14,205 nucleotides of DNA from Bacteroidales bacterium (GCA_017551405.1 JAFZLP010000178.1:1-14205); one strand, 5' to 3'; shown: positions 1 to 7,770, numbered from the stretch's first letter. Translations and numbers: made by a program. The notes: a model not told the origin generated them from the letters alone.

Positions 1-1
1 C

Positions 2-319
2 ATCCACTGCGAGGCCTACAACCATGTCAAGAACACTCAGAAAACCAAGGAAACATACACGTCCAACGCCGAAGGCGAATTCCACGTGTACGCCCTTGAG
101 TGGACAGATAGTTATATCAAAACTTTCGTGGACGGAAAAGATTTGCTATATTTCGCCAACGACGGCAAGAACAACGTGAGTACCTGGCCATTCAACAAGA
201 CCTTCTACATCACGCTCAATCTTGCCTGGGGAGGCGACTGGGGCGGTTATAAGGGAATAGACGAAAGCGCCCTCCCGACCACGATGAAGATAGACTATGT
301 ACGTGTTTTCCAAAAGTAG
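2..319 (+). CDS. GH16-family beta-glucanase, C-terminal part (5' truncated by window edge)
   Basis: The last 105 residues of a protein whose start lies outside the window. The visible part resembles the C-terminal half of glycoside hydrolase family 16 (laminarinase/lichenase-type endo-beta-glucanases). It has the FHVYALEW strand, then a TFVDGK turn, LNLAWGGDWGG, and the terminal strand MKIDYVRVFQK that closes the beta-jellyroll in this family. The catalytic ExDxxE motif would lie upstream and cannot be checked, so activity and substrate are inferred from the family only. The reading frame is open from base 2 to the TAG at 317-319. The next gene starts inside this one (23-bp overlap), which suggests co-transcription and translational coupling with the CotH lipoprotein. 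Secretion is expected, but the signal peptide is not in view. Confidence 0.85.
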   Translation: MHCEAYNHVKNTQKTKETYTSNAEGEFHVYALEWTDSYIKTFVDGKDLLYFANDGKNNVSTWPFNKTFYITLNLAWGGDWGGYKGIDESALPTTMKIDYVRVFQK

Positions 320-1889
320 ACTCTTAATCCTGATTGCGGGAGCTTTCCTTCTCGCAGCATGCAGAAACGGGGAGCCGGAGCCGCTTCCTCCGGCCTCCCC
401 CGATTCTGTGACGGTGCTCGCCGACAGCGTCAGCATCGACAAGGGCGGCAGCGCGAAGGTGCCGTTCACCGTATCCCCGCCCGATTTTCAATTCAACTAT
501 CACGTGGGAGCCGCTGGCTGCTGCATTTCGCTCGGAGGCAGCACCGGCAGATTCTATCTGGAAGATGTCGTGCGCACCGGTTCCGGCGCATACGAGGCCG
601 TCCTGCGGGACAACGGGACCGGAAGCTCCTATGCCCTGAATGCGTTCATCCAATACGGCAAAAACGGGGTTTACCTCTCGTCAAAACACTTTACCGTCGT
701 CCGCGAAGACCCGGTGGAGATTCCCAAATACACCATGACCGGCCTGCCTGTCGTATATCTTAGGACCAACGCCGTAGTCAACTCCAAGGAGACGTGGGTC
801 AAAGGCAAGATATACATCGACGGAACCGAAGAACTGGCCGGACTGGACGAGATAGATTGTCAGGTTAAGGGCCGCGGGAACACCACCTGGTCCTGGCCCA
901 AGAAACCTTATACCATCAAGCTTGACAAGAAAAAGGAGGTCCTGGGCATGCCCGCCCACAAGCGCTGGGTGCTGCTGGCCAATTTCATGGACCGCACCCT
1001 CATGCGTAACCTGGTGTCGATGAAAGTCGGCTCCATGCTCGACAACCTCGCCTGGACTCCGCGTTGCCGCCCCGTCGAACTGGTGATGAACGGCACCCAC
1101 AAGGGGACCTATCTTCTCATAGAGCAGGTCCGTGTCGACAAAAACAGGGTGAACATCAACGAAGACAAAGGCTTCATGCTGGAGTGCGACTTCCACTACG
1201 ACAACGAAATACAGTGGATCGACTACCACGGACGCTGCAATAACTGGAATAACGGAATCCCCTTCTCGATCAAACATCCGGACACCGATGTCATTACCGC
1301 CCCGGCTGTGGACAGTATCAAGAAATATATCTACGAAGTGGCTGAAGCTCTTTATTCCGACGGATTCGAAGAGAAGTATCCCGCATATCTTGACGTGGAT
1401 TCTTACGTGGATTACTGGATCGCCTTTGAAGTGATGGGCAACCACGAGCTTCAGAACCCCGGCAGCGTGTACATGCACCGCGACGACGGAGGCCTGCTCA
1501 CCGCCGGTCCGCTGTGGGATTTCGACTGGGGCGTGCTTTCATACAACACATCCCCCGGCGCCAGGACGGGGCTCATAGACCGCCACGCCATCTGGTATGA
1601 CAGGCTCTTCGACGACCCGGCCTTCCGTGCAAGAGTCAAGGCGCGCTGGGAACAGGTGCTGCCTTCGCTCCGCACCATCGAAGCTTACATCACCGAACAG
1701 AAAGAGGTCCTGAAGGCATCTGCGGAACTCAATTTCAAGATGTGGAACCCGGCGGAGGACGCCAACATGAACGGCTGGCAAATAATCAACGGCGACGAGA
1801 ATATGACTTATTCCAACGCCGTCGACAAGCTCCGCACCATCTATCTGGAAAGACTGGCCGTAATCACTGCCAAGCTCTCTGAAATGTAG
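297..1889 (+). CDS. CotH-kinase-family lipoprotein
   Basis: A 530-residue putative lipoprotein. The N-terminus has a basic/hydrophobic signal and a lipobox, LLAAC, with the acceptor Cys at residue 22. This is followed by an acidic-proline linker and a beta-rich N-terminal domain (about 35-140). The CotH domain spans roughly 150-475. Visible hallmarks are GRGNTTW (192-198), a basic KKPYTIKL segment, KRWVLLANFMDRTLMRN, and the acidic GPLWDFDWG motif with D408 and D410, which fits the metal-binding Asp pair of CotH atypical kinases. In Bacillus, CotH phosphorylates spore-coat proteins. In non-sporulating Bacteroidota these lipoproteins are common, but the substrates are unknown. The ATG at 297 overlaps the GH16 gene by 23 bp and gives a good signal peptide, so I keep it. 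Given its partner, a surface or periplasmic role linked to polysaccharide use is possible but unproven. Confidence 0.85.
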   Translation: MYVFSKSRLLILIAGAFLLAACRNGEPEPLPPASPDSVTVLADSVSIDKGGSAKVPFTVSPPDFQFNYHVGAAGCCISLGGSTGRFYLEDVVRTGSGAYEAVLRDNGTGSSYALNAFIQYGKNGVYLSSKHFTVVREDPVEIPKYTMTGLPVVYLRTNAVVNSKETWVKGKIYIDGTEELAGLDEIDCQVKGRGNTTWSWPKKPYTIKLDKKKEVLGMPAHKRWVLLANFMDRTLMRNLVSMKVGSMLDNLAWTPRCRPVELVMNGTHKGTYLLIEQVRVDKNRVNINEDKGFMLECDFHYDNEIQWIDYHGRCNNWNNGIPFSIKHPDTDVITAPAVDSIKKYIYEVAEALYSDGFEEKYPAYLDVDSYVDYWIAFEVMGNHELQNPGSVYMHRDDGGLLTAGPLWDFDWGVLSYNTSPGARTGLIDRHAIWYDRLFDDPAFRARVKARWEQVLPSLRTIEAYITEQKEVLKASAELNFKMWNPAEDANMNGWQIINGDENMTYSNAVDKLRTIYLERLAVITAKLSEM

Positions 1890-1930
1890 AAAAAAGAGGA
1901 TGGTCGAAAACGGCCATCCTCTTTAATTTT
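1890..1930. terminator. Bidirectional intrinsic terminator between cotH and gapA
   Basis: An 11-bp stem (1896-1906 with 1911-1921, one G-T pair) closes an AAAA loop. It has an A-run before it (1890-1895) and a T-rich tract after it (1922-1930), so it can terminate transcripts on both strands. It sits directly after the cotH stop and 15 bp past the gapA stop, serving the two convergent genes. Confidence 0.85.
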
Positions 1931-1944
1931 AAAACAGTTACGAC

Positions 1945-3012
1945 TTATTTGAGCTCTGCCATGTACTTAATGGTGCGGACCATCTGGGAAGTATAGGAGT
2001 TCTCGTTGTCGTACCAGGAAACGACCTGAACCTGCCAGGTGTCGTCGTCGATCTTGGATACCATGGTCTGGGTGGCGTCGAAGAGCGAACCGAACTTCAT
2101 GCCGATGATGTCGGAGCTTACGATCTGGTCTTCGGTGTAGCCGAAGGACTCGTTGGAAGCAGCCTTCATGGCGGCGTTGATGCCCTCTACGCTGACATCC
2201 TTGCCCTTTACGACGGCAATCAGGATGGTGGTGGAACCGGTGGGAGTCGGGATGCGCTGGGCGCTGCCGATGAGCTTGCCGTTGAGTTCGGGAATCACGA
2301 GGCCGATAGCCTTGGCGGCACCGGTGGAGTTCGGAACGATGTTGCAGGCGCCGGCGCGGCTGCGGCGGAGGTCACCCTTGCGCTGCGGGCCGTCGAGGAT
2401 CATCTGGTCGCCGGTGTAGGCGTGGATGGTGCTCATGATACCGCTGCAGATGGGAGCGTACTTGTTGAGCGCATCGGCCATGGGGGCGAGGCAGTTGGTG
2501 GTGCAGGATGCGGCGGAGATGATGTTGTCTGCCGGGGTGAGGATCTTGTGGTTCGTGTTGAACACGATGGTGGGAAGGTCATTGCCTGCGGGAGCGGAGA
2601 TGACGACCTTCCTTGCGCCGGCCTGGATGTGGGCCTCGGACTTTGCCTTGGAGGTGTAGAATCCGGTGCACTCGAGAACGACGTCTACCTTGAGTTCCTT
2701 CCAGGGAAGCTCTGCTGCATTGGGCTTTGCGTAAATTGTAATCTCCTTTCCGTCAACGGTGATGGAACCGGGAGTTACAACGGTCTTTCCGTCTTCGCCA
2801 AGGACTGCATCCTTGTATGTCACGGTGTGCTTGCCTTCTCCGAACTTGCCGGCGAAGCCGCCCTGGGCGGTGTCGTACTTGAGAAGGTGAGCGAGCATTT
2901 TGGGACTTGTAAGGTCATTGATGGCAACAACTTCGTAACCATCTGCCTCGAACATCTGACGGAATGCGAGACGACCGATACGGCCAAAGCCGTTGATTGC
3001 GATTCTGATCAT
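1945..3012 (-). CDS. gapA: Glyceraldehyde-3-phosphate dehydrogenase (type I, NAD-dependent)
   Basis: A 355-residue GAPDH converting glyceraldehyde-3-phosphate to 1,3-bisphosphoglycerate in cytosolic glycolysis. The N-terminal Rossmann motif is NGFGRIGR (7-14). Asp33 in INDL favours NAD over NADP. The catalytic Cys170 lies in SAASCTTNC, and the partner His197 in [10 protein letters not shown]. The phosphate-site region [15 protein letters not shown] and the C-terminal [12 protein letters not shown] are intact. It is slightly longer than the usual 330-340 residues because of extra residues around 55-85. The ATG at 3012 begins the standard [10 protein letters not shown]. The gene appears monocistronic, with its own promoter (3084-3115) and the terminator at 1890-1930. 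The segment [17 protein letters not shown] resembles, from memory, GAPDHs of anaerobic Firmicutes; I could not test this. Confidence 0.97.
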   Translation of the reverse strand: MIRIAINGFGRIGRLAFRQMFEADGYEVVAINDLTSPKMLAHLLKYDTAQGGFAGKFGEGKHTVTYKDAVLGEDGKTVVTPGSITVDGKEITIYAKPNAAELPWKELKVDVVLECTGFYTSKAKSEAHIQAGARKVVISAPAGNDLPTIVFNTNHKILTPADNIISAASCTTNCLAPMADALNKYAPICSGIMSTIHAYTGDQMILDGPQRKGDLRRSRAGACNIVPNSTGAAKAIGLVIPELNGKLIGSAQRIPTPTGSTTILIAVVKGKDVSVEGINAAMKAASNESFGYTEDQIVSSDIIGMKFGSLFDATQTMVSKIDDDTWQVQVVSWYDNENSYTSQMVRTIKYMAELK

Positions 3013-3083
3013 TATTCGTGAAAATTAATGGATGTTAAACAATTTCTAACCGCTTGGAATGGAAAAAATCCATTTCCGAGCCA

Positions 3084-3115
3084 CAAATTTAGGAAAATTT
3101 CAGTTGAAAATCAAT
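3084..3115 (-). promoter_or_regulatory. Predicted gapA promoter (Bacteroidota type)
   Basis: Reading the minus strand, TAAATTTG (3091 to 3084) matches the -7 consensus TAnnTTTG. ATTG (3115 to 3112), 20 bases upstream, is one base from the -33 consensus TTTG. This implies a leader of roughly 65 nt before the gapA ATG. The upstream element abuts the surE -7 box, so the two divergent promoters overlap. Confidence 0.6.
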
Positions 3116-3122
3116 ATATTTG
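3115..3122 (+). promoter_or_regulatory. Predicted surE-lpxB promoter -7 box
   Basis: TATATTTG is a perfect match to the Bacteroidota -7 element. No convincing -33 TTTG lies 19-21 bases upstream; the nearest candidate is TTTA at 3088, 23 bases away. Transcription would begin only a few bases before the ATG at 3131, implying a nearly leaderless mRNA. Confidence 0.5.
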
Positions 3123-3130
3123 TGAAATTA

Positions 3131-3985
3131 ATGAAAAAAATGAAAATACTCGTAACCAACGACGACGGGTACGATTCACTCGGAATAAAAACCCTGGTAA
3201 ACATCCTCAAGTCCTACGGCGAAATCACCGTAGTCGGACCGAAGTACCATCAGAGCGGCATGTCCATGGCCGTCAACCTCGGCTACAAGCCCATGGCGGT
3301 CAAGAAACTGAGCGAAGAGCCCGGAGAGCGCTGGTACTACATGGACGCCACCCCGTCCTCCTGCGTGAAATACGGCATAGACAACATCTTCTATCCCGAC
3401 AGGCCCGACATAGTCTTCAGCGGCATCAACCACGGCCTGAATGCCGCCATGTGCTCCCCTTACTCCGGCACCATGGGAGCCGCTAAGGAAGCCGCGCTGG
3501 GCAGGATACCTTCCATTGCAGTCTCTCTTGACACCTTCAGGAAAGATGCCGACTTCAGCGCCGTCGAAGAGCTTCTTCCTTCCATTCTCGAGCCGCTCCT
3601 CGACAATATGGAGACCCGTTTCGGAATGTTCTACAACATCAATTTCCCCGATCTGCCGGCTAGCGAGATCAAGGGCGTCAGGGTCTGTCATCTCGGCAGG
3701 ATGCACTGGGAGCGGGAATTCATGCCCTTCGACCCCGGCTTCTACGAGAAAACCGGCGTAAGGCCCCTGGAAGACCTGGGAGTCACCTGGCTTCCCAAGC
3801 CCGAACCGGGCGAAGAGGTGTTCGCGATGGTGGGCGACATGATTAACGACTCCGACTCCCCCGCCGATTCCGACCAGCTCCTGCTCAAGGAGGGCTACAT
3901 CACCATCACTCCCGAGAACCTGGACGATACCGACGTAGCCGAAAAGCAAAGGCTCAGGACCCTTGGCTTCGAGACCGACTTCTAG
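3131..3985 (+). CDS. surE: 5'/3'-nucleotidase SurE
   Basis: A 284-residue SurE, a cytosolic metal-dependent phosphatase that removes phosphate from nucleoside 5'- and 3'-monophosphates and is linked to stationary-phase survival. The metal-binding NDDG is at residues 10-13 (Asp11, Asp12). GPKYHQSGMS carries the conserved Ser42. FSGINHGLN supplies Asn100, followed by the SGTMGAAKEAAL helix. The C-terminal SDSPADSDQLLLKEGYITITP matches the family's closing region. The usual length is about 250-260, so this one is slightly long. ATG 3131 is used here, but ATG 3140 would give MKILVTNDDG, the more canonical start; the promoter position allows either. lpxB begins one base after the stop, so the two are almost certainly one operon, an adjacency I recall from other Bacteroidota. 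Confidence 0.95.
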   Translation: MKKMKILVTNDDGYDSLGIKTLVNILKSYGEITVVGPKYHQSGMSMAVNLGYKPMAVKKLSEEPGERWYYMDATPSSCVKYGIDNIFYPDRPDIVFSGINHGLNAAMCSPYSGTMGAAKEAALGRIPSIAVSLDTFRKDADFSAVEELLPSILEPLLDNMETRFGMFYNINFPDLPASEIKGVRVCHLGRMHWEREFMPFDPGFYEKTGVRPLEDLGVTWLPKPEPGEEVFAMVGDMINDSDSPADSDQLLLKEGYITITPENLDDTDVAEKQRLRTLGFETDF

Positions 3986-3986
3986 C

Positions 3987-5114
3987 ATGAAATATTACCT
4001 GATAGCCGGCGAAGCGTCCGGCGACCTTCACGGCGGCAACCTCATGAAGGGGCTGCTCGCCGCCGACCCCGGGGCGGAGTTCCGTTTTTGGGGCGGCGAA
4101 TGCATGGAGGCCGCTGGAGGCAGCAAGGCCGGCGACTACAGGGACACCGCCGTTATGGGAATCGGCGACGTACTGGGCAGCCTGCGGAAGATTGTCCGCA
4201 ACCTCAGGGAGTGCAAAGCTGATATCCTCCGCTGGAAGCCGGACGTGGTCATTCCCATCGACTACCCCGGTTTCAACCTGAAAGTGGCCCGTTTCTGCCA
4301 TGAGCGCGGCATCAGGGTATTCTACTACATCGCCCCCAAAACCTGGGCGTCCCGCGACGGCCGCAACCGCAAGCTCAAAGCCCTGGTGGACAGGCTGTTC
4401 ATCATCTTCCCCTTCGAAGAGCCATATTTCGAAAGCCGCGGGATACCGGCGGTCTACAGGGGCAATCCCCTCGTGGACGAGGTGGATTCGCACAGCTACG
4501 CCAGACCTGCTGAAGGGCGCTGCATCGCCATATTGCCCGGCTCCCGCAAAGGGGAAATCTCCCATACCATGCCGGCTGCCATGAAGATGGCGGACGCCAT
4601 TCACGCGCTCCCCCGCCATGCCGACTGCCAGTTCCTCATCGCGGGCGCTCCGGGCCGCTCACAGGCCGACTATGAGGCCTTTACGGCAGGAAGGCCTTAC
4701 GTCAAGCTGATCTTCGGCCGCACCTACGACATCCTGAAGTATTCCGACGCCGCTCTTGTCAATTCCGGCACAGCATCGCTTGAAGCGGCCCTCATCGGCA
4801 CCCCCCAGGTCGTTTGCTGGAGCACCACGCCTCTGACAGCGTTCCTGATGAACGCCATAGGCCGGCCTTTCGCCCATATCAAGTACATTTCCCTGGGCAA
4901 CCTGATACTCGACAAATGCGCCTTCAGGGAGCTCATACAGAATGATTTCACAGCCGAAGCGGCCACAAGCGAAATCCTCCGCCTCATGGAAGACCTCCCA
5001 TACAGGCGGCAGATGCTGTCCGATTATTCTGAAATCCGCGCCAGGCTCGGAGGGAGCGGCGCTTCGCAGGCAATCGCCCGCGCCATGGTCGAAGCCCTCG
5101 GGGCCGACTCTTAG
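3987..5114 (+). CDS. lpxB: Lipid-A-disaccharide synthase
   Basis: A 375-residue GT19 glycosyltransferase that joins UDP-2,3-diacylglucosamine to lipid X, forming the tetraacyl disaccharide of lipid A on the inner face of the cytoplasmic membrane. The N-terminal IAGEASGDLHGGNLM motif is intact. So are GGECMEAAGG, the central IPIDYPGFNLKVA, YYIAPKTWASR, the RGNPLVDEV segment, the sugar-nucleotide site LPGSRKGEISHTMP, and NSGTASLEAALIGTPQVV near the C-terminus. The ATG at 3987 starts the standard MKYYLIAGEASGD and sits one base after the surE stop. The stop codon (5112-5114) overlaps that of yggS on the other strand, leaving no room for a terminator hairpin between them. Its presence indicates an LPS or LOS outer membrane. 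Confidence 0.97.
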   Translation: MKYYLIAGEASGDLHGGNLMKGLLAADPGAEFRFWGGECMEAAGGSKAGDYRDTAVMGIGDVLGSLRKIVRNLRECKADILRWKPDVVIPIDYPGFNLKVARFCHERGIRVFYYIAPKTWASRDGRNRKLKALVDRLFIIFPFEEPYFESRGIPAVYRGNPLVDEVDSHSYARPAEGRCIAILPGSRKGEISHTMPAAMKMADAIHALPRHADCQFLIAGAPGRSQADYEAFTAGRPYVKLIFGRTYDILKYSDAALVNSGTASLEAALIGTPQVVCWSTTPLTAFLMNAIGRPFAHIKYISLGNLILDKCAFRELIQNDFTAEAATSEILRLMEDLPYRRQMLSDYSEIRARLGGSGASQAIARAMVEALGADS

Positions 5115-5899
5115 TATTTCCTGGGGCCGAATATCGCAGTTCCGATACGCACCTCGGTGGAACCGTGCCTTACGGCAATCCGCCAGTCGCCTGACATCCC
5201 GATTGAAAGCTGCGTGAAATCCTTAAGCTGCGGGAAGCGCGTCCTGCATTCATCGAAAAGCCGCTTAATCCGCTCAAAATCAGCGGCTATAGCCTCCTCG
5301 TCATCCACATGGCTCGCCATTCCCATCAACCCGCAGAAATTGATATTCTGGTAGCAGCGGGCATGTCCCCCCTCAGAAGGCTGCCACCCTCGGCGGCTTA
5401 GAGGGAGGGGCCCAAACACCTGGTTTGGGAGGGACGATTGCGCAGCAATCGCTTCTGACGGGGGGAGCTGCCCGCTGCCCCCATCAGAAGTGACAGAGTC
5501 TAACAGTTCAATAACTTCTTCGGGTGTAAAGCCCTGCTTGGTTTCTTCGGCGCCGATGTGCACCTCCAGCAACACATTGATGACCTTGTCATGCTGCGCG
5601 CCCCAGTTGTCCACCGCCTCGAGAAGATGGACGGTGTCGATGCTCTCCACGATATGGGCGTAGGGCAGCACCAGCTTGAGCTTGTTGGTCTGCAGATGCC
5701 CGATGAAATGCCATTCCACATCCTGCGGCATCTGCACCGCCTTAGCCGCGAACTCCTGAGGACGGTTCTCCCCGAAGCACCTCTGCCCCATGGCATAGGC
5801 TTCCAGGAGAGCCTCGAGCGGCTGGAATTTTGAAACTGCCACAAGTTTTACACCCTGTGGCAGTTCTTCAAGTATGCTTTCAATGTTCTGTGCGATCAT
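5111..5899 (-). CDS. yggS: YggS/PROSC-family PLP homeostasis protein with an in-frame palindromic insertion
   Basis: A 262-residue alanine-racemase-like TIM-barrel protein (COG0325) that binds PLP and buffers vitamin B6 and amino-acid pools; the family has no known catalytic activity. The PLP lysine is Lys24 in VAVSKFQP. Other conserved pieces are FGENRPQE, WHFIGHLQTNK, INFCGLMGMA, LSIGMSGDW and the C-terminal VRIGTAIFGPR. Family members usually have about 220-235 residues. The excess lies at 137-182, a Gly/Pro/Ser-rich stretch between the helix ending EELLDS-like and the NINFCGLMG strand. It coincides with the palindromic element at 5354-5490 and contains no stop, so the protein is probably still made. 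The ATG (5899-5897) overlaps the yidC TAA in a TAATG arrangement, implying translational coupling. Confidence 0.92.
   Translation of the reverse strand: MIAQNIESILEELPQGVKLVAVSKFQPLEALLEAYAMGQRCFGENRPQEFAAKAVQMPQDVEWHFIGHLQTNKLKLVLPYAHIVESIDTVHLLEAVDNWGAQHDKVINVLLEVHIGAEETKQGFTPEEVIELLDSVTSDGGSGQLPPSEAIAAQSSLPNQVFGPLPLSRRGWQPSEGGHARCYQNINFCGLMGMASHVDDEEAIAADFERIKRLFDECRTRFPQLKDFTQLSIGMSGDWRIAVRHGSTEVRIGTAIFGPRKY
5354..5490 (-). repeat. Palindromic multi-hairpin element inserted in frame within yggS
   Basis: About 137 bp with strong internal symmetry. The outer arms 5354-5379 and 5452-5478 are inverted repeats, matching except for two substitutions and one extra G. Between them lie three further hairpins: 5380-5397 (6-bp stem), 5411-5429 (CCCAAAC/GTTTGGG) and 5435-5451 (CGATTGC/GCAATCG). 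The first and last abut the outer arms exactly, giving a cloverleaf-like fold. The right arm can instead pair with 5478-5490 (13 bp, one mismatch). The stretch is open in the yggS frame and corresponds to residues 137-182, which the family normally lacks. It resembles repetitive palindromic elements of the REP/RPE kind; no transposase is visible in it. Confidence 0.75.
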
Positions 5900-7761
5900 T
5901 ACCTGCGCTTGTTTTTCATCTGCTGCGCCTGCATCTTCTGGGCCTCTTCCAGCCTCTGCTGCCATTTGCTCTTGGGGAGCGGCTTGCCTTCGCTGGCCTT
6001 GACCTTCGCGAGCACTTCCTCGGGATGCACGAAGAATTTCCTGATGATGAAGATCTCCGCCATGCTGATGAGCTGGGAAATGAGATAGTAATATGAAAGA
6101 GCCGAAGACAGGTTGTTACAGATGAAGAACATCATGATGGGCATCATCCAAACGCTCATGAACTGCATGCTCTTGGCGCTGGGATCGTTGGATGCGGCGG
6201 TGTTGCTCACGGTGAGCTTGCTGTACGCCCACATGGTCACGGCCATCAGGAGTGCGAACAGAGACAGATGGTCCCCGAGCAGCGGCACCCTGGAGCCGAA
6301 ATCGATGATGCTGTCGGGAGCCGACAGGTCGCTCGCCCAGAGGAAGGGCTGCTGGCGCAGCTCGATGGATGCCGGGAAGAAGCGGAACATCGCCCACAGG
6401 ATCGGGAAGGTGAGCAGCGTGGGGAGGCAGCCTCCCATGGGACTGACTCCGGCCCGTTTATACAGGGCCATGGTGGCCTGCTGCTTCTTCATGGCGTCCT
6501 CTTCCTTGGGATAGCGCTCGTTGATCTTGGCCATTTCGGGCTGGAGCGCCTGCATCTTGGCGGAAGATGCGAAGCTCTTGTAAGTGAACGGCAGCACCAC
6601 AATCTTGATGATTATGGTCATTATGAGTATAATGAGGCCGTAATTGGAAATGGCGTGGTGAAGCCAGTTGAAGAGCGGGATGATTACGAAACGGGTGAAC
6701 CAGCCTACCAGCCAGCCGCCGAGCGGAATAATCTTCTCGTACTTCTGGTCGTAGCTCTTGAGGGTGCTGAAGTGGCTGGGGCCGAAATAGAACTCATTGG
6801 GGATTTCTATGTCGGCGCCCGGAGTGAACTCCTGCCTCATCTGGGCCTTGCAGGCCATCAGATTGCGTTCGGGATCGTCCTGGTCGATGAACGTGACGGC
6901 GAAGTTGCCGCTCTGGAAGCCGTTCTTGCTGCGCATGATGGCGCTGAAGAACTGCTGCTGGAAGGCGAACCAGCTCACGCTGCTGGCGACGTTCTTGGCC
7001 CCGCTGCGGCCGCGGCCGATTTCTACCGGCTTCTTGTCCCCGGGCTGGTAGAAGTCGAGCTTGGAGTACTGGCTCTCGTTCTTGTAGTTCTTCTCCATGC
7101 GCGGGATGGTCACGTTCCAGTCGAGGTCCACGGAATACACGTTGCGCGGAATCACCTGGTCCATGCCATTGAAACTCAGCACGTTGTTAACCATGTACTG
7201 GCCTTCCGCCAGGGAATAGCGCTGCTCTATGTAACCGCCTCCGGTGAAGGGAAGACGGAATGCGACGCTGGTGTCGGTCTTCTCGGCCACCTGGAAGTTG
7301 AAGTCGCGGGTGCGGATGTACTCGCCGGTATAAACGGAAATCGAATAGTCGCTCCCGCCCGGCTTGAGGATGTAAAGGTCGGTAGAATCGTGGTTGTAGT
7401 AGTCCTTGACCTTGACGCTGTACGGCTGCGCCCCCTTAGTCGTGAGCTCGAGCACGATCTTGTCGTTTTCAAGGGTCACGATGCTGCCCTCGCCCCCGTG
7501 CATGAGGTTGAGCGCGCTGTCCTTGTAGATCGTTTCGGCCGCCGGAACTGCAGGAGCTGCCGCATCGGCTGCGGGGGCATCCGCCATGGCGGGAGCATTT
7601 GCAGCTGCGATGGAATCGGCTATCTGCCTCTGGACGAACGCGATCGAATCCTGCTGAGCCTGCCATTCGGCCTGTTTGCGCGCCTGACGGCTCTGGTAGA
7701 ACGTGAAGCCAAAGAGAATTAAAGCGATAAGGATGAACCCTATTACTGTATTTTTGTCCAT
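5899..7761 (-). CDS. yidC: Membrane protein insertase YidC
   Basis: A 620-residue Oxa1/YidC insertase that places proteins in the inner membrane, alone or with Sec. Residues 5-21 form the N-terminal membrane anchor. An Ala-rich linker (about 50-75) and a large periplasmic P1 domain (about 85-340) follow. The conserved five-helix core runs from about 350 to 578. Core motifs are the FTYKSFASSAKMQALQPEM coiled region, YKRAGVSPMGGCLPTLL and FPILWAMFRFFP, then two closing helices and a basic tail ending KNKRR, typical of ribosome contact. At the position of the groove Arg (Arg366 in E. coli) there is Lys386, which I believe is usual in Bacteroidota. It lies 9 bp after the DUF349 gene, and its stop overlaps the yggS start by one base, so all three are likely one transcript. 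Confidence 0.97.
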   Translation of the reverse strand: MDKNTVIGFILIALILFGFTFYQSRQARKQAEWQAQQDSIAFVQRQIADSIAAANAPAMADAPAADAAAPAVPAAETIYKDSALNLMHGGEGSIVTLENDKIVLELTTKGAQPYSVKVKDYYNHDSTDLYILKPGGSDYSISVYTGEYIRTRDFNFQVAEKTDTSVAFRLPFTGGGYIEQRYSLAEGQYMVNNVLSFNGMDQVIPRNVYSVDLDWNVTIPRMEKNYKNESQYSKLDFYQPGDKKPVEIGRGRSGAKNVASSVSWFAFQQQFFSAIMRSKNGFQSGNFAVTFIDQDDPERNLMACKAQMRQEFTPGADIEIPNEFYFGPSHFSTLKSYDQKYEKIIPLGGWLVGWFTRFVIIPLFNWLHHAISNYGLIILIMTIIIKIVVLPFTYKSFASSAKMQALQPEMAKINERYPKEEDAMKKQQATMALYKRAGVSPMGGCLPTLLTFPILWAMFRFFPASIELRQQPFLWASDLSAPDSIIDFGSRVPLLGDHLSLFALLMAVTMWAYSKLTVSNTAASNDPSAKSMQFMSVWMMPIMMFFICNNLSSALSYYYLISQLISMAEIFIIRKFFVHPEEVLAKVKASEGKPLPKSKWQQRLEEAQKMQAQQMKNKRR

Positions 7762-7770
7762 GTGGATGTC

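Noticed and set aside
3963..3986. Upstream TTG start for lpxB
   Set aside because: It would overlap surE and add eight residues before the canonical MKYYLIAGEASGD.
5354..5490. yggS as a pseudogene broken by the insertion
   Set aside because: The frame is intact across the insertion, and motifs on both sides, including the PLP lysine and the C-terminal GTAIFGPR, are preserved.
5900..5965. N-terminal extension of YggS into the yidC 3' end
   Set aside because: The extra residues are an out-of-frame reading of the YidC basic tail; the ATG at 5899 gives a family-like start and a TAATG coupling.
6268..7722. A 484-codon open frame opposite yidC
   Set aside because: Antisense shadow of a well-supported YidC; the translation is a Val/Leu/Gly-rich stretch without family motifs.
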